64,000 nt of DNA from CAXBGS01 sp963975425 (GTDB lineage Bacteria > Planctomycetota > Planctomycetia > Pirellulales > Pirellulaceae): contig CAXBGS010000001.1 of the NCBI GenBank assembly GCA_963975425.1, forward strand, positions 124,001-188,000, read 5' to 3'. Of this stretch, positions 45,249 to 54,908 are shown one piece after another. Both the position numbers and the translations under genes were made by a program. The number at the start of each line of letters is the position of its first letter. Position 1 is the first letter of the stretch. Below the pieces are notes generated by a model. That model worked only from the letters and a program-made list of their open reading frames with translations, made no database searches and was not told where the DNA came from.

Positions 45249-45935
45249 CTAAGGCACCGGCAGTGGCCGGATTGCGTTACAGAGCGATTCGATTGCGACC
45301 GCCTGGTCCGAATTTCCCGCCAACTGGACAACCGTCACCAGGGCATCGCCAGAATCGGTCGTGATGCGTCCGAGCCATTTACGCGAACCGCGAGTCGGAA
45401 GACCGGACAGTTGAATCCACTGGACACTCACGTGGCGGTACTCTTCGGATTGGACCGACAGCGGATCAGGTGCCCGCGTCGACGATTTCATCGGACGCAC
45501 CTCGGCATGGTCGGTGGAATCGATTTCGCCGGGCGGAACATGCGTTTCATCAAGCAGCAGTTCGGCCGACTTGTCCGGCACCGGCCGGAGTTCGGGAGGC
45601 CACTGGGAGAATGGGAAACGGTTCAGTCTCGCGATTAAACCTGATGACTGGTTGACGAACGTGTGCTGGTATCCGGCGTCAGTGCCTTCGACCGTTAAAC
45701 ACGACCAGTCGCCGTCGGTCGTCACCTCTATTCCGAGCTGGGGAAATGGAATCGATGTACCGGCGTTACGCGTGACCAACAAATCCTGGCTAATGTAAGC
45801 GCCTGGCGGCCGCTGATTGCGAAGCGCGTTCGGATCCGGCTCACTAAGTTTTCCGATCACCCCGACCCCCAACACAACCGCGATAACGGTCCACATCGGC
45901 TTTGAAATTTCGAGTGGTTTTTGATCAGAGTTCAT
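45249..45935 (-). CDS. single-pass membrane protein of unknown function
   Basis: 228 residues. A short cytosolic start (MNSDQKPLEISKP) is followed by one hydrophobic helix (MWTVIAVVLGVGVIGKL) and a globular external part with beta-strand pattern (WSCLTVEGTDAGYQHTFVNQSSGLIARLNRF, EYRHVSVQWIQLSGL, ALVTVVQLAGNSDQAVAIESLCNAI). No family is recognised; the C-terminal layout is like small periplasmic lipid- or surface-associated domains. Its neighbours are a cyclase gene upstream and an exported protein downstream on the same strand. Confidence 0.7.
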   Translation of the reverse strand: MNSDQKPLEISKPMWTVIAVVLGVGVIGKLSEPDPNALRNQRPPGAYISQDLLVTRNAGTSIPFPQLGIEVTTDGDWSCLTVEGTDAGYQHTFVNQSSGLIARLNRFPFSQWPPELRPVPDKSAELLLDETHVPPGEIDSTDHAEVRPMKSSTRAPDPLSVQSEEYRHVSVQWIQLSGLPTRGSRKWLGRITTDSGDALVTVVQLAGNSDQAVAIESLCNAIRPLPVP

Positions 45936-46003
45936 AAGCCTCTATTGTGCCAGTGATCTTGGCGGCTGCAATCGCAAGGAACGCGAGTTGGCATATTTCC
46001 TTT

Positions 46004-47896
46004 TCAAGACTTCGGCATATCAATCACACCCGTCCAGTCCGGCGGTGCAATGCGATTGTGACGCAAGATCGTCGCCAGCAACATGTCTTTGGGGCGATCC
46101 CAGGCCGGCAACGCATGCAAACGTTCATGCGCTTCATCCCAATCGCCGCGAATCAGTGCATCCAGACTACGTTCATATTCAATGATTTGTTCGTCGGTCA
46201 ATGTTTGCTCATTGGCGTCGGGCGAGGGCAACACTTGGTAAATATCAACCGAAGACTGGAATCCTGCCGGGCGGACCCGGGCCAATCGCCTTGTTTTGAC
46301 ATGATCGGGTGCCCCCTTGGGCGACAGTTCCTTCAAAGCCGCCGCGGTCGGCTGATCCACGATGATCGGCACGCCAAACGCCTTGGTAATCCCTTCCAAT
46401 CGACTGGCCAAATTGACAACCGGACCAAACGCCGTGACCTTGACTTGATCGACCGTACCAATGCGACCGGCAACCGCGCGACCGGTGGCGATCCCGATTC
46501 CGCAGCGAAAACCGACCGGGTCACCTAGCCCGCTGCTTTGGGCACGGATACGCCTGGCCGCCTCGACCGCTCGCGCGGGGCTATCGGACTGCTGCAGCGG
46601 CCAACCCCAGAACCCCATGGCCGCGTCGCCATGAAAGTCCCCGATCACCCCACCAGTATCCAAGATATGTCGGGTCATCACGCCCAGTGCGTCGCTGACC
46701 TGTGCGAGCAACTGCAGCAATTGATCGGCGTCTTGTTCGCTACGCTGCGAAAACCCTCGCAAGTCACAAAACAGAACCGACAGGTCCGCCTCACGCGGCT
46801 CTAAGACTTCGTCGGTGTCCTTTGCCGCCAACGCTTCCATCACGATTGGGGCAAAGAAGTGTTGCATCGCGGCTTGGCGACGCTGCAGACGACTGCTCTG
46901 TCGAAGATTGGCAAGCGTGGTACCGACAAGTTCGGCGAATTTGACATCGTCTTCTAAGTCATCCGGTGCCGCCTGCATCGACTGGTCCAAATCGAAACCG
47001 GTTTGACAGGCCAATTGGCCACTGACGTACAGCGCCCAACCGGGACACGCTTCACTTCGCAGCGGAACGCAGAACGCCCAGTCGACATCGTCGTTGATCG
47101 TAAACGCCGTGACGTCGCGTGGGGCGTCCGACCACAGATGCAACACCGTCTCGCGTTTCGTGTTAGCACTGCGAACAAGCCGAGCGCTAACCGGCGGACA
47201 GCGGTTACCGGCAATACGACTGTCGAAATGAAGGATCTTGACCGAGGCGGTGTTCGTCGCATTCTTGCCGGCGGAATCGGAGGGGACATCGTTCAATTCG
47301 TCGACTTCGCCAGTATCCATCACGTCATCCGCCGCGCCCTTGGCGACAGATAAACCCGCATCGCCGGATGCCACCACAGCCACCGCAGCCGCCGATGGCG
47401 TCGCTTGCAGTAAAACACTGGTGACGCGCACCAACAGTTCCTCGTCACTCGTACTGCTGGCGATCAGGTCCGGCAATCGCGATAACATCTCGATCCGCGA
47501 ACCGGCGTCGCGAAAGCGTCGATGGCGCAACGCCACGTGGTCGAACGCGTGCTCGGTGACTTCCGCAATCGCTGACGATTCAGATGCCCCGGGTCGGTTG
47601 GCTAACGTGAACGACGTTCGACCGACGACAAAATGCTCGCCCGGAACGAGCACAAATTTGGTCGACTTTCGGCCTCGGTGAAACACCGGATTACGAGCAT
47701 TCGGCAGACAAATCACCTCGACACGGTCATCATCGAGTGCCCGCAATTCCACGTGCCGCCGTGAGACCAAGTTGTCCCAACCGACATTCCAGTCGCTGCC
47801 GGATCGACCGATCACGATTCGATTTGCACCGACTGCTGGCAATTCGCGACGCCAGCGATCTTCGCTGGACGGTCCTTGAGCAATCAGGTCGGGCAT
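46004..47896 (-). CDS. FHA-GAF-class III nucleotide cyclase
   Basis: 630 residues, cytosolic. Residues about 25-100 are an FHA domain (IVIGRSG...NLVSRRHVEL) for phosphothreonine binding. A GAF-like domain covers about 135-330. A signalling helix (SRLQRRQAAMQHFFAPIVMEAL) leads to a class III cyclase domain from about 375: LSVLFCDLRGFS (first metal Asp), GDFHGDAAMGFWG (second metal Asp) and FGPVVNLASRLEGI with the transition-state Asn and Arg. The usual substrate-specifying Lys (DKFIGD in most) is Asp here, and the second specifying Asp (IGDTVN) is Pro. It may make cAMP, cGMP or nothing. The FHA domain suggests control by a Ser/Thr kinase such as the one at 16 kb. Confidence 0.88.
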   Translation of the reverse strand: MPDLIAQGPSSEDRWRRELPAVGANRIVIGRSGSDWNVGWDNLVSRRHVELRALDDDRVEVICLPNARNPVFHRGRKSTKFVLVPGEHFVVGRTSFTLANRPGASESSAIAEVTEHAFDHVALRHRRFRDAGSRIEMLSRLPDLIASSTSDEELLVRVTSVLLQATPSAAAVAVVASGDAGLSVAKGAADDVMDTGEVDELNDVPSDSAGKNATNTASVKILHFDSRIAGNRCPPVSARLVRSANTKRETVLHLWSDAPRDVTAFTINDDVDWAFCVPLRSEACPGWALYVSGQLACQTGFDLDQSMQAAPDDLEDDVKFAELVGTTLANLRQSSRLQRRQAAMQHFFAPIVMEALAAKDTDEVLEPREADLSVLFCDLRGFSQRSEQDADQLLQLLAQVSDALGVMTRHILDTGGVIGDFHGDAAMGFWGWPLQQSDSPARAVEAARRIRAQSSGLGDPVGFRCGIGIATGRAVAGRIGTVDQVKVTAFGPVVNLASRLEGITKAFGVPIIVDQPTAAALKELSPKGAPDHVKTRRLARVRPAGFQSSVDIYQVLPSPDANEQTLTDEQIIEYERSLDALIRGDWDEAHERLHALPAWDRPKDMLLATILRHNRIAPPDWTGVIDMPKS

Positions 47897-48226
47897 AAAA
47901 GGTGTTCATCCAAAGCGAAAGGTCTCGCATCCGTTCCAACTGAGTTTCCGTGGGATCCGTTCGGTTTGTCAAGCATATCTGCCCAGCGACGGCGCTGCGA
48001 ACGACGGGAATCCTTCGCGAAAACAGCTTGAGTCCGTTCTTGAATGATGACGGTGGATGAAAATGCTGAGGTAAGCACAGGGCGCCGCGACCCGTGACAG
48101 CGCCCGACGTGCACCTTGATCGCGTGCACATTGATCTAGACAGCACCAGCAAAAAATTGCCAAACAAGAAACTTGAACTCGTCCACCAACGGACGAAACC
48201 CGAGCCACCGCTGCGCGAGCACCGAA
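47897..48226. other. divergent intergenic region upstream of the cyclase
   Basis: No gene is supported. The region should hold promoters for the cyclase (minus) and the coiled-coil membrane protein (plus). The plus-strand frame is open from 48173, but 48227 is the better start. Confidence 0.4.
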
Positions 48227-48814
48227 ATGATCGAGCCGATTGCCAACCGCTGGGCGCGACTGCGTGACGCGTTTGCAGCGATGCGAGAAATGATCGTCGT
48301 GATGGCGATTCTGGGGATTGTGTTCGCTCCGGATCGCGTCCAAAACGTGTTGCGAAACGCGGGAATTCAATCGTTCGCGGGCGTCGAATTCGATGTCGAT
48401 TCTTTGGTCGAATCCGAGGCCGCCGTTGAAGACGCGCAAACGAATGTTGCCCAGCTGAAACAAGAGCTAGCCGCCGCGCAACAACAGCTCAGTGAAATCG
48501 CGTTGTCCAAGGGACCCACGGTGGACCCTCGGTTTCGTTCGGTCTCACAATTGCTCGAGCGAATGCACCAGAAAGCCACCGCGACCGAAAGCGGATTGAC
48601 CGAATCACTTTCGAGGCAACACGACTTGCTGCGACGCCACCGACTGACCGCAGTTAGTGACCCGTCCGAAGCGGAATCGCCGGGAGAAGAAACGGAACAG
48701 GCCCCATCGACCACACCGATCAGCGGCAACGCACAGATCGAAGTCGGCACGAGGATTGCGCCCCGTGAGCCTGTGGAAACAGCCATGCTGCCCCCGGATG
48801 ACTGGGTCCAGTGA
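48227..48814 (+). CDS. membrane-anchored coiled-coil protein, unknown function
   Basis: 195 residues from ATG 48227; the same frame is open to an ATG at 48173. A charged N-terminus leads to one hydrophobic helix (MREMIVVMAILGIVFAPDRV). After a short segment comes a coiled coil (ESEAAVEDAQTNVAQLKQELAAAQQQLSEIAL), a second helical stretch, and a disordered acidic tail ending PPDDWVQ. No family is recognised. The topology suggests a scaffold or spacer at the inner membrane. The last codons and stop lie in a tandem repeat that continues past the gene. Confidence 0.6.
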   Translation: MIEPIANRWARLRDAFAAMREMIVVMAILGIVFAPDRVQNVLRNAGIQSFAGVEFDVDSLVESEAAVEDAQTNVAQLKQELAAAQQQLSEIALSKGPTVDPRFRSVSQLLERMHQKATATESGLTESLSRQHDLLRRHRLTAVSDPSEAESPGEETEQAPSTTPISGNAQIEVGTRIAPREPVETAMLPPDDWVQ

Positions 48815-48876
48815 CTCGGTCCAATGACTGAATTCAGTGACTCGGTCCAATGACTGAATTCAGTGACCGGTTCCAG
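48809..48876. repeat. 26-bp tandem duplication spanning a stop codon
   Basis: Two exact 26-base copies at 48809-48834 and 48835-48860 are followed by a partial third (48861-48876). The first copy contains the TGA stop of the coiled-coil gene. The array ends just before the stop of the converging flavoprotein gene at 48880. Confidence 0.9.
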
Positions 48877-48879
48877 CGA

Positions 48880-50148
48880 TCAACCGGACGCCGCCGCGAT
48901 GCCCGCGGCGCGACCGGTGCTGAATGCGGCCTGAAAGTTATAGCCGCCGATAAAACCGTCGACGTCCAACACTTCACCGGCGATGAACAAATCCTCGACC
49001 ACTCGACTTGCCATCGTCCGCGGATCCACTTGCGACAAGGCAACACCGCCCGCGGTCACTTCCGCTTTCGCAAATCCCTTCGTTCCGGTCACCGGAATGG
49101 TCAGGCCTTTGACGTTCTGAATCAGCGGAACGAGCAATTTCTTGGGAAGCTCGGCGATACTCAACTCGGTCGCACCGACTGCGCCCGATCGGTCACCGCT
49201 CGCCGTGTGCGCCACGACCGCTTCGGCAAGCCGTTTCGGCAACCACTGCGCGAGCACGCCGGCGACGCGTCGACGTCCGCCGTCACCTTTCCGATCGGTC
49301 AGTGAGTGCTGCAGTGATTCAAAGTCGACGTCGGGCGCTAGATCAATTGACAACCTGACGTCCGTCAAGTGCTTGGCCGCAGTCAACCAGCCGCTCACAT
49401 CCATTGCCGCCGGTCCAGACAAGCCGAAGTGCGTCAGCAACAGCGAAGTCCTTCGTGAAACCAGCGGACGTTTTTTTGACTTGGCGGTGTCGGTTGAATG
49501 GACACTGGCAACACAGTCGTCAAGCGTCAAACCGGACAGCGCGCGCGTCCAATCGTAACCGCCAACCAGTGGCACCAACGCCGGTCGCGTGGTCACGATC
49601 GAGTGTCCGAGTTTGCTGAGCCAACCGTATCCGTCACCGGTCGTCCCGCACCCCGGCCAGCTCATCCCGCCAGCCGTCACAATCACGCGATCGGCGCGGA
49701 TCGAATCTTCATCCGTTTCGACCAGCCAACTTGACTCGTTTCGCTGCAGTCCTTGGACCGCCGTTCGCAGACGCAACTGACATCCCGATCGCATCACACG
49801 ATCCTGTAACGCATCGCGAACGTCCAACGCACGGTCACTGCACGGAAAGACTTTCCCCGTCGATTCGACCTTGGTTTCGACGCCCAGATCACGAAACATT
49901 TGTACAACGGCATGTGGTGGGAACGCACCGATGCTGGGCTGCAGGAATCGGCCCGCCTTTCCGAAGGCATTTGTCATGCTGCGGGCATCGGCGTCGTGCG
50001 TCACGTTGCAGCGGGTTCCGCCGGACATCAAAATTTTCACGCCCGTTTTGCTGTTTTTCTCAAGCAATACGACCTCGGCACCCCGTTCGGCGGCCTCGGC
50101 TGCGGCGACCATTCCGGCGGCTCCGGCTCCTATCACAACAATTCGCAT
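48880..50148 (-). CDS. FAD-dependent oxidoreductase of the HI0933/BaiN family
   Basis: 422 residues. The N-terminal Rossmann motif GAGAAGMVAAAEAAERG and Glu in VVLLEKN bind FAD; SGGTRCNVTH is the family signature. The middle domain contains the TAGGMSWPGCGTTGDGYG stretch and the C-terminal FAD contacts (FIAGEVLDVDGFIGGYNFQAAFSTG) are complete. Members are flavoproteins of unclear substrate; BaiN acts on bile acids in gut bacteria, which is not expected here. The gene is divergent from the desaturase across 295 bases rich in A and T. Confidence 0.92.
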   Translation of the reverse strand: MRIVVIGAGAAGMVAAAEAAERGAEVVLLEKNSKTGVKILMSGGTRCNVTHDADARSMTNAFGKAGRFLQPSIGAFPPHAVVQMFRDLGVETKVESTGKVFPCSDRALDVRDALQDRVMRSGCQLRLRTAVQGLQRNESSWLVETDEDSIRADRVIVTAGGMSWPGCGTTGDGYGWLSKLGHSIVTTRPALVPLVGGYDWTRALSGLTLDDCVASVHSTDTAKSKKRPLVSRRTSLLLTHFGLSGPAAMDVSGWLTAAKHLTDVRLSIDLAPDVDFESLQHSLTDRKGDGGRRRVAGVLAQWLPKRLAEAVVAHTASGDRSGAVGATELSIAELPKKLLVPLIQNVKGLTIPVTGTKGFAKAEVTAGGVALSQVDPRTMASRVVEDLFIAGEVLDVDGFIGGYNFQAAFSTGRAAGIAAASG

Positions 50149-50288
50149 CAGCAGCCGACCCCCGAGTATTGCCTCAGCAAGGCGGCAAAACGCCGACGAC
50201 CAAGAGTTAAGGGTTGAATCGATGCCGATACGAAAAACCGGTCAATTCGTTGCAGACAAACCATTTTTATATAGTCTTGCCACAATCT

Positions 50289-50294
50289 TATAAT
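50289..50294 (+). promoter_or_regulatory. candidate -10 box for the desaturase gene
   Basis: An exact TATAAT lies in an AT-rich spacer 149 bases before the desaturase ATG. A TTTATA at 50266 is a poor -35 with 17-base spacing. The assignment rests only on the -10 match and local AT content. Confidence 0.3.
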
Positions 50295-50443
50295 CAGGAT
50301 CGATATCAATTCGATGCCTTTTTGACAAATGACGATAAGGATGAAGGAACTGTTGGACACATGTTCTGTTAAAGCACGCTTGCATGGAAGCGACCTTTCG
50401 TCGGATCACTTATTCGCTCGTTTGACCTTCCATTGCCTTGCTT

Positions 50444-51607
50444 ATGTCCTCTGCACCATATGCTCCTGAAACGAGTCAAGTTCACGCCGAAACTGATTCA
50501 TCTGTTCGCAACGACGACCACCAACCGGGGTCGGTCGATTCGAAAGCGAAACGCGCAACGACCAATTTTTCGTTCGCACAAGCACGAACTCTGATTGCTG
50601 ACCTGGGACGCCCCAATCCCAAGATCTATTGGACCGATTTCTTAGTATCGATCCTGACCGGCCACGCCGCGATCCAGCTTGTGTTCTTTCTGCCGCAGTG
50701 GTTCCCCGACCGGGGTTGGATGATCCCCGCAGTCGCGGCGTGTTATGTCCTGACCGTGTTGATGTACATGCGATCGCTGATGTTCATCCACGAGTTGATA
50801 CATTTGCCGAAAGAAGGTTTTGGCGCATTCCGTTTCGCTTGGAATGCGTTATGTGGAATCCCATTCTTGGTTCCATCATTCTTATATTATCCGCACGTGG
50901 ATCACCATCGTCGGAAACATTATGGGACCGAGCACGACGGCGAGTACTTGGCGTTAAGTCATCACGGCCGCTGGATGATCGTTGGATTTATCGTCCAAGC
51001 GTTGATCATCCCCTTTCTGGGCTTTGCTAGATTCTTGTTGATCAGTCCCGTTTGCTGGTTGGTCCCCGGCGCACGTCAATGGGTTCACCGCCACGCATCA
51101 ACAATGCTGGTCGACCCGACCTACCAACGCACCGACGCGTCGCCACAACTGATGCGCACGGTGGTGATCCAAGAAGTCTTTTGCTTCTTGTGGTGTCTCG
51201 TGTTCTTAGGCCGTCACTACGTTAAAACGGGCGAAGTGTTTGATCCGTTTTGGATCGTGGGATATTGCGTCGCGCTGGGAATCTTGACGCTGAACGAAGT
51301 GCGAACGCTTGGGGCACATCGCTGGACGAACCAAGGCGGTGAAATGACGTTCGAGGATCAGCTGTTGGATTCCGTCAACTATCCGAACCAGCCATGGATC
51401 AGCGAACTGTGGGGCCCCATTGGAACGCGCTATCACGCGCTGCATCACTTGTTCCCGCGACTGCCCTATCACGACTTAGGAAAAGCCCATCGCCGCTTGG
51501 TCGCCGGCTTGCCGGCAGATTCGCCCTATCACCAAACCACGGCAACCAGTCTAAGCAGCGAGATCCGAGCCCTTTGGCGACGATCAGGTGAGTCGCAGCA
51601 TCGCTAG
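50444..51607 (+). CDS. membrane fatty acid desaturase
   Basis: 387 residues from ATG 50444. Four or more membrane segments and the three histidine boxes are present: HELIH, HVDHHRRKHYG and RYHALHHLFP, which bind the di-iron centre. It would introduce a double bond into acyl chains in the membrane, for fluidity at low temperature or for a special lipid. It overlaps the converging treZ gene by 4 bases at the stop codons. The upstream DNA is AT-rich with a possible -10 box. Confidence 0.93.
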   Translation: MSSAPYAPETSQVHAETDSSVRNDDHQPGSVDSKAKRATTNFSFAQARTLIADLGRPNPKIYWTDFLVSILTGHAAIQLVFFLPQWFPDRGWMIPAVAACYVLTVLMYMRSLMFIHELIHLPKEGFGAFRFAWNALCGIPFLVPSFLYYPHVDHHRRKHYGTEHDGEYLALSHHGRWMIVGFIVQALIIPFLGFARFLLISPVCWLVPGARQWVHRHASTMLVDPTYQRTDASPQLMRTVVIQEVFCFLWCLVFLGRHYVKTGEVFDPFWIVGYCVALGILTLNEVRTLGAHRWTNQGGEMTFEDQLLDSVNYPNQPWISELWGPIGTRYHALHHLFPRLPYHDLGKAHRRLVAGLPADSPYHQTTATSLSSEIRALWRRSGESQHR

Positions 51608-53454
51608 CCTTTTAGCAAGTCGGCAAGTGCGGTCGAATCAGGACGTACGATAACCTTTGCCTGGTTGATCAACCATTGATCCGATTCGCCGTCGTTGCTA
51701 TTCGAGTCCAGTACAACATCCCCTTTGACATCCAGCGTGCAAGGGCCTGACGGGTTCGGCACGGGCGACGTGCCGACGTTTACCGGGTTCAGCCGGACGA
51801 CGACGTCAACCGACCCAGTCGATGATTCGTAGCGAACGGTGTAAACACCCAACGCCAAGTCAGTGCAGACGGTTGCATTCTCGTCAGACAATATGCTTTG
51901 CGCACACAGGCGTTTTCGCAGCAAGATTAAAGATCGATACCAATCCCACAGATCAGCGTCTCCGCATTCACGCGGACCGATTTTGGATTCACGGAACGTG
52001 TGCGGATCGTTCGGCAACAGCCCGGTATCCCAATCATGCTGTGGGTATTCTCGCATCCGTCCTTCAGCGACCGCCGTGCGAAGTTCGGGATCGCCGAAAT
52101 CGACGAAGAAGCGAAACGGATTTTCGCATGCAAACTCTTCTCCCATGAACATCATTGGAATTCCTGGTGAGAGGATGAGCAGCGTGGCGGCGGCCTTTTG
52201 TGCATCGACCGATGTCAGCTGGTGGAATCGCTTGCCTTGCGGATGATTGCCAATGAAATCGTGCTGTTGAATCGAATAGACGAGCCCACGAGTATCGACT
52301 CGGGGCCCAAGCGGCAAGCGACCGCGCTGATTCCCGAGCGTTCCCTCATACACAAACCCCATCCGCAGAGTCTGATCGAGGTCGTGCCCCGGCCGGTAAA
52401 CGCGGTGACAAAGTTGGTCGCCGGGACGAACAACGGCCGAAACGCTGTGCAACAAATCATCACACCACTGTGCGTCGAATCCGATCCCGCCGAGATCACG
52501 GGGACGGATCATCTCTGGATCGTAAACATTCGATTCTGCAATCAACAAGGCATTGCGGCCGGAGTGCCGAGACCAAGTCCGGACCGCATCGGTGATCTCC
52601 GCCGCAACGTGCGTCTCGCTGTCATCGCCAATGCAGTGCACCGCATCAACCCTCAGACCATCAAGATGAAATTCATCCAACCAGTAGACCGCGTTGGCAA
52701 TGATGAACCGCCGAGCCTCCTGGGCCGTCTCTGGATCATCAAGATTCGGCGCCGCGCCCCAGGGCGTATCATGCTTTGAAGAAAAATACGGACCGAAGTC
52801 GCCCAAGTAGTTGCCTTCCGGCCCCAAGTGGTTGTAAACCACGTCAAGAATGACGGCCAAGCCTTTTGCGTGCGCCGCGTCAACGAATCGGCGCATGTCA
52901 TCGGGAGTTCCATAGTTATGGTTCGGCGCAAACAGGTTGACGCCGTCGTAGCCCCAATTCCATCGACCGGGACACTGGGCAACCGGCATCCACTCGATCG
53001 CAGTGACGCCCAATTCGACGAGTTCGTCCAAACGATCGATCGCGGACAAGAACGTTCCCGACTCGGTGAATGCCCCAACATGAGCTTCGTAAATGATCAG
53101 GTCGTCGATCGGCGGTGTCTTCCAATCGTCATCCGTCCAGGCGAACCGGGGGTCGATGACTTGGCTGGGACCGTGCACCCCGTCGGGCTGAAAGCGTGAC
53201 ACCGGATCGGGTCGCAGCGGCCCGCCAGAGAGTCGGTACGCGTACCGATCACCGGGCATGATGTCGCCGACTGTGGCAAAATGATATCCCGAGTTGGCTT
53301 TTGTCATTTCGATCCGCCGACCTTGGTCCACCATTTCGATTTCGACGCGTGCATGATCCGGTGCCCAAACACAAAAGTTCGTGCGACCATCGTCAATCGT
53401 CTTGGCACCCAGGATTTGATGAAGTTTGGTGATGTCGGTGTTTTCGGGATGCAT
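51604..53454 (-). CDS. treZ: malto-oligosyltrehalose trehalohydrolase
   Basis: 616 residues from ATG 53454; the longer frame to 53550 adds a Cys-containing stretch and would leave only 6 bases to the divergent gene. An N-terminal CBM48-like domain (FCVWAPDHARVEIEMV) precedes a GH13 barrel with nucleophile Asp in GLRVDAVH, acid Glu in LIAESN and the HDFIGNHPQG motif typical of TreZ. It releases trehalose from maltooligosyl-trehalose. The partner TreY is not in the window. Confidence 0.93.
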   Translation of the reverse strand: MHPENTDITKLHQILGAKTIDDGRTNFCVWAPDHARVEIEMVDQGRRIEMTKANSGYHFATVGDIMPGDRYAYRLSGGPLRPDPVSRFQPDGVHGPSQVIDPRFAWTDDDWKTPPIDDLIIYEAHVGAFTESGTFLSAIDRLDELVELGVTAIEWMPVAQCPGRWNWGYDGVNLFAPNHNYGTPDDMRRFVDAAHAKGLAVILDVVYNHLGPEGNYLGDFGPYFSSKHDTPWGAAPNLDDPETAQEARRFIIANAVYWLDEFHLDGLRVDAVHCIGDDSETHVAAEITDAVRTWSRHSGRNALLIAESNVYDPEMIRPRDLGGIGFDAQWCDDLLHSVSAVVRPGDQLCHRVYRPGHDLDQTLRMGFVYEGTLGNQRGRLPLGPRVDTRGLVYSIQQHDFIGNHPQGKRFHQLTSVDAQKAAATLLILSPGIPMMFMGEEFACENPFRFFVDFGDPELRTAVAEGRMREYPQHDWDTGLLPNDPHTFRESKIGPRECGDADLWDWYRSLILLRKRLCAQSILSDENATVCTDLALGVYTVRYESSTGSVDVVVRLNPVNVGTSPVPNPSGPCTLDVKGDVVLDSNSNDGESDQWLINQAKVIVRPDSTALADLLKG

Positions 53455-53556
53455 CGCTAGCGGGCTCTCGGAAAGTCCAGAAACGGGTACACTGCAGGCA
53501 GGGCACTTAGTCAAGACGTTTAACTTCAGTGGTTCCAGCGAAGTGGGCAATCCCTC

Positions 53557-54801
53557 ATGATTGATTCGACATTTTTTTCTGTCTCAGTGAGACGGGCCAC
53601 ACCGAGCCGGATCTCTGCAGTGGTTGTCGCGTTGTTAGTCCTGATGGGTTCGCCAGTGCCGGCAGACGAAGCGGTGGATGTTGACACCAAAACGAGCAAC
53701 ACCTTGCGGATCGCAACCTACAACGCATCGCTTTATGGCAAAAAAGCCGGCGACATTCGCGAACGCTTAAAAGATGGTCGCGATCGACAAGCGGAAAACA
53801 TTGCCGCCGTCGTGCAAACCGTTCGACCGGATATCTTGTTGGTCAACGAAATCGATTTCGACACCAATTCAGAGACAGCGAAATTGGTCGCTGAAAAGTA
53901 TTTCGCCGTCGGCCGCGGACAACGTCAAGGAATCGAATTTCCGTATGTCTACGGTGCACCGAGTAATACCGGAACGGATTCGTCCTTGGACTTGGACAAC
54001 AACGGCAAAACGGGAGAACCCAGTGACGCGTGGGGATTCGGCGTGTACCCGGGACAATACTCAATGGCCGTGTTCAGTCGCTTTCCCATCGCGGTTGAAC
54101 AGATTCGCACGTTCCAAACCTTCCTTTGGAAAGACCTTCCTGGCGCGATACGCCCGGTCGATCCGGATTCGAATCAGCCCTACTACGATGACGCGACATG
54201 GAATCAGCTTCGGCTGTCCAGCAAGAACCATATCGACGTTCCGATTAACGTGGACGGCACGACGATACATGTGCTCGCCAGCCATCCGACACCGCCTGTT
54301 TTTGACGGCCCCGAAGATCGCAATGGTTGCCGCAATCACGATGAAATCATGTTCTGGAATCTGTACCTCAGTGATGCTGATTCGAAAGTGCTCGTCGACG
54401 ACGCGGGCAATGCCGGCGGACTGGCCAAGGATGCATCGTTCGTCATCATGGGCGATCTGAATGCCGACCCGCATGCGGGCGATGGCCGCCGCGACGCCAT
54501 TGGTGGCTTGCTCAGTCACGGGCGGGTTCAAGACCCGCAGCCTCACAGCGAGGGTGCCGTCGAGGAAGCACGCCAAAAAGGCAGTTCCGATTTGGAGAAG
54601 GCCAAGAACGATACGGCCAGCTTTGGACGAAACGGAAATTTGCGAGCCGACTATGTGCTGCCCAGCCGAACGCTAATGCTAAAGGACAGCGGCGTCTTTT
54701 GGCCCAAACGTGACCAAGACAACCGTGACGCGATTGCGGCGAGCGATCACCGATTGGTTTGGATCGATGTCACGATTCCCCGCGATGTGGATTCTAAGTA
54801 G
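53557..54801 (+). CDS. secreted endonuclease/exonuclease/phosphatase (EEP) family protein
   Basis: 414 residues. A signal peptide or N-terminal anchor (ISAVVVALLVLMGSPVPADE) is followed by an EEP fold: LRIATYNASLY, LLVNEIDF with the metal Glu, FSRFPI, GDLNADP with the Asp-Asn pair, and SDHRLVWID with the catalytic His. The type resembles secreted phosphodiesterases or phosphatases rather than cytosolic ExoIII. Substrate could be nucleic acid or a phospholipid or inositol phosphate; the sequence does not decide. A glycosyltransferase gene starts 107 bases downstream. Confidence 0.88.
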   Translation: MIDSTFFSVSVRRATPSRISAVVVALLVLMGSPVPADEAVDVDTKTSNTLRIATYNASLYGKKAGDIRERLKDGRDRQAENIAAVVQTVRPDILLVNEIDFDTNSETAKLVAEKYFAVGRGQRQGIEFPYVYGAPSNTGTDSSLDLDNNGKTGEPSDAWGFGVYPGQYSMAVFSRFPIAVEQIRTFQTFLWKDLPGAIRPVDPDSNQPYYDDATWNQLRLSSKNHIDVPINVDGTTIHVLASHPTPPVFDGPEDRNGCRNHDEIMFWNLYLSDADSKVLVDDAGNAGGLAKDASFVIMGDLNADPHAGDGRRDAIGGLLSHGRVQDPQPHSEGAVEEARQKGSSDLEKAKNDTASFGRNGNLRADYVLPSRTLMLKDSGVFWPKRDQDNRDAIAASDHRLVWIDVTIPRDVDSK

Positions 54802-54908
54802 AGATTCACATCGGCAAGCCGAACCGGTGCAAGTCATTGACGGAAATCGGTAACCCTTCAATACCATCGAATGAAAACTAGCTCCGTGCGTCAACCTGCG
54901 TCTGGACG

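Noticed and set aside
50322..50350. TTGACA at 50322 as -35 box of the desaturase promoter
   Set aside because: No acceptable -10 sequence lies 16-18 bases downstream.
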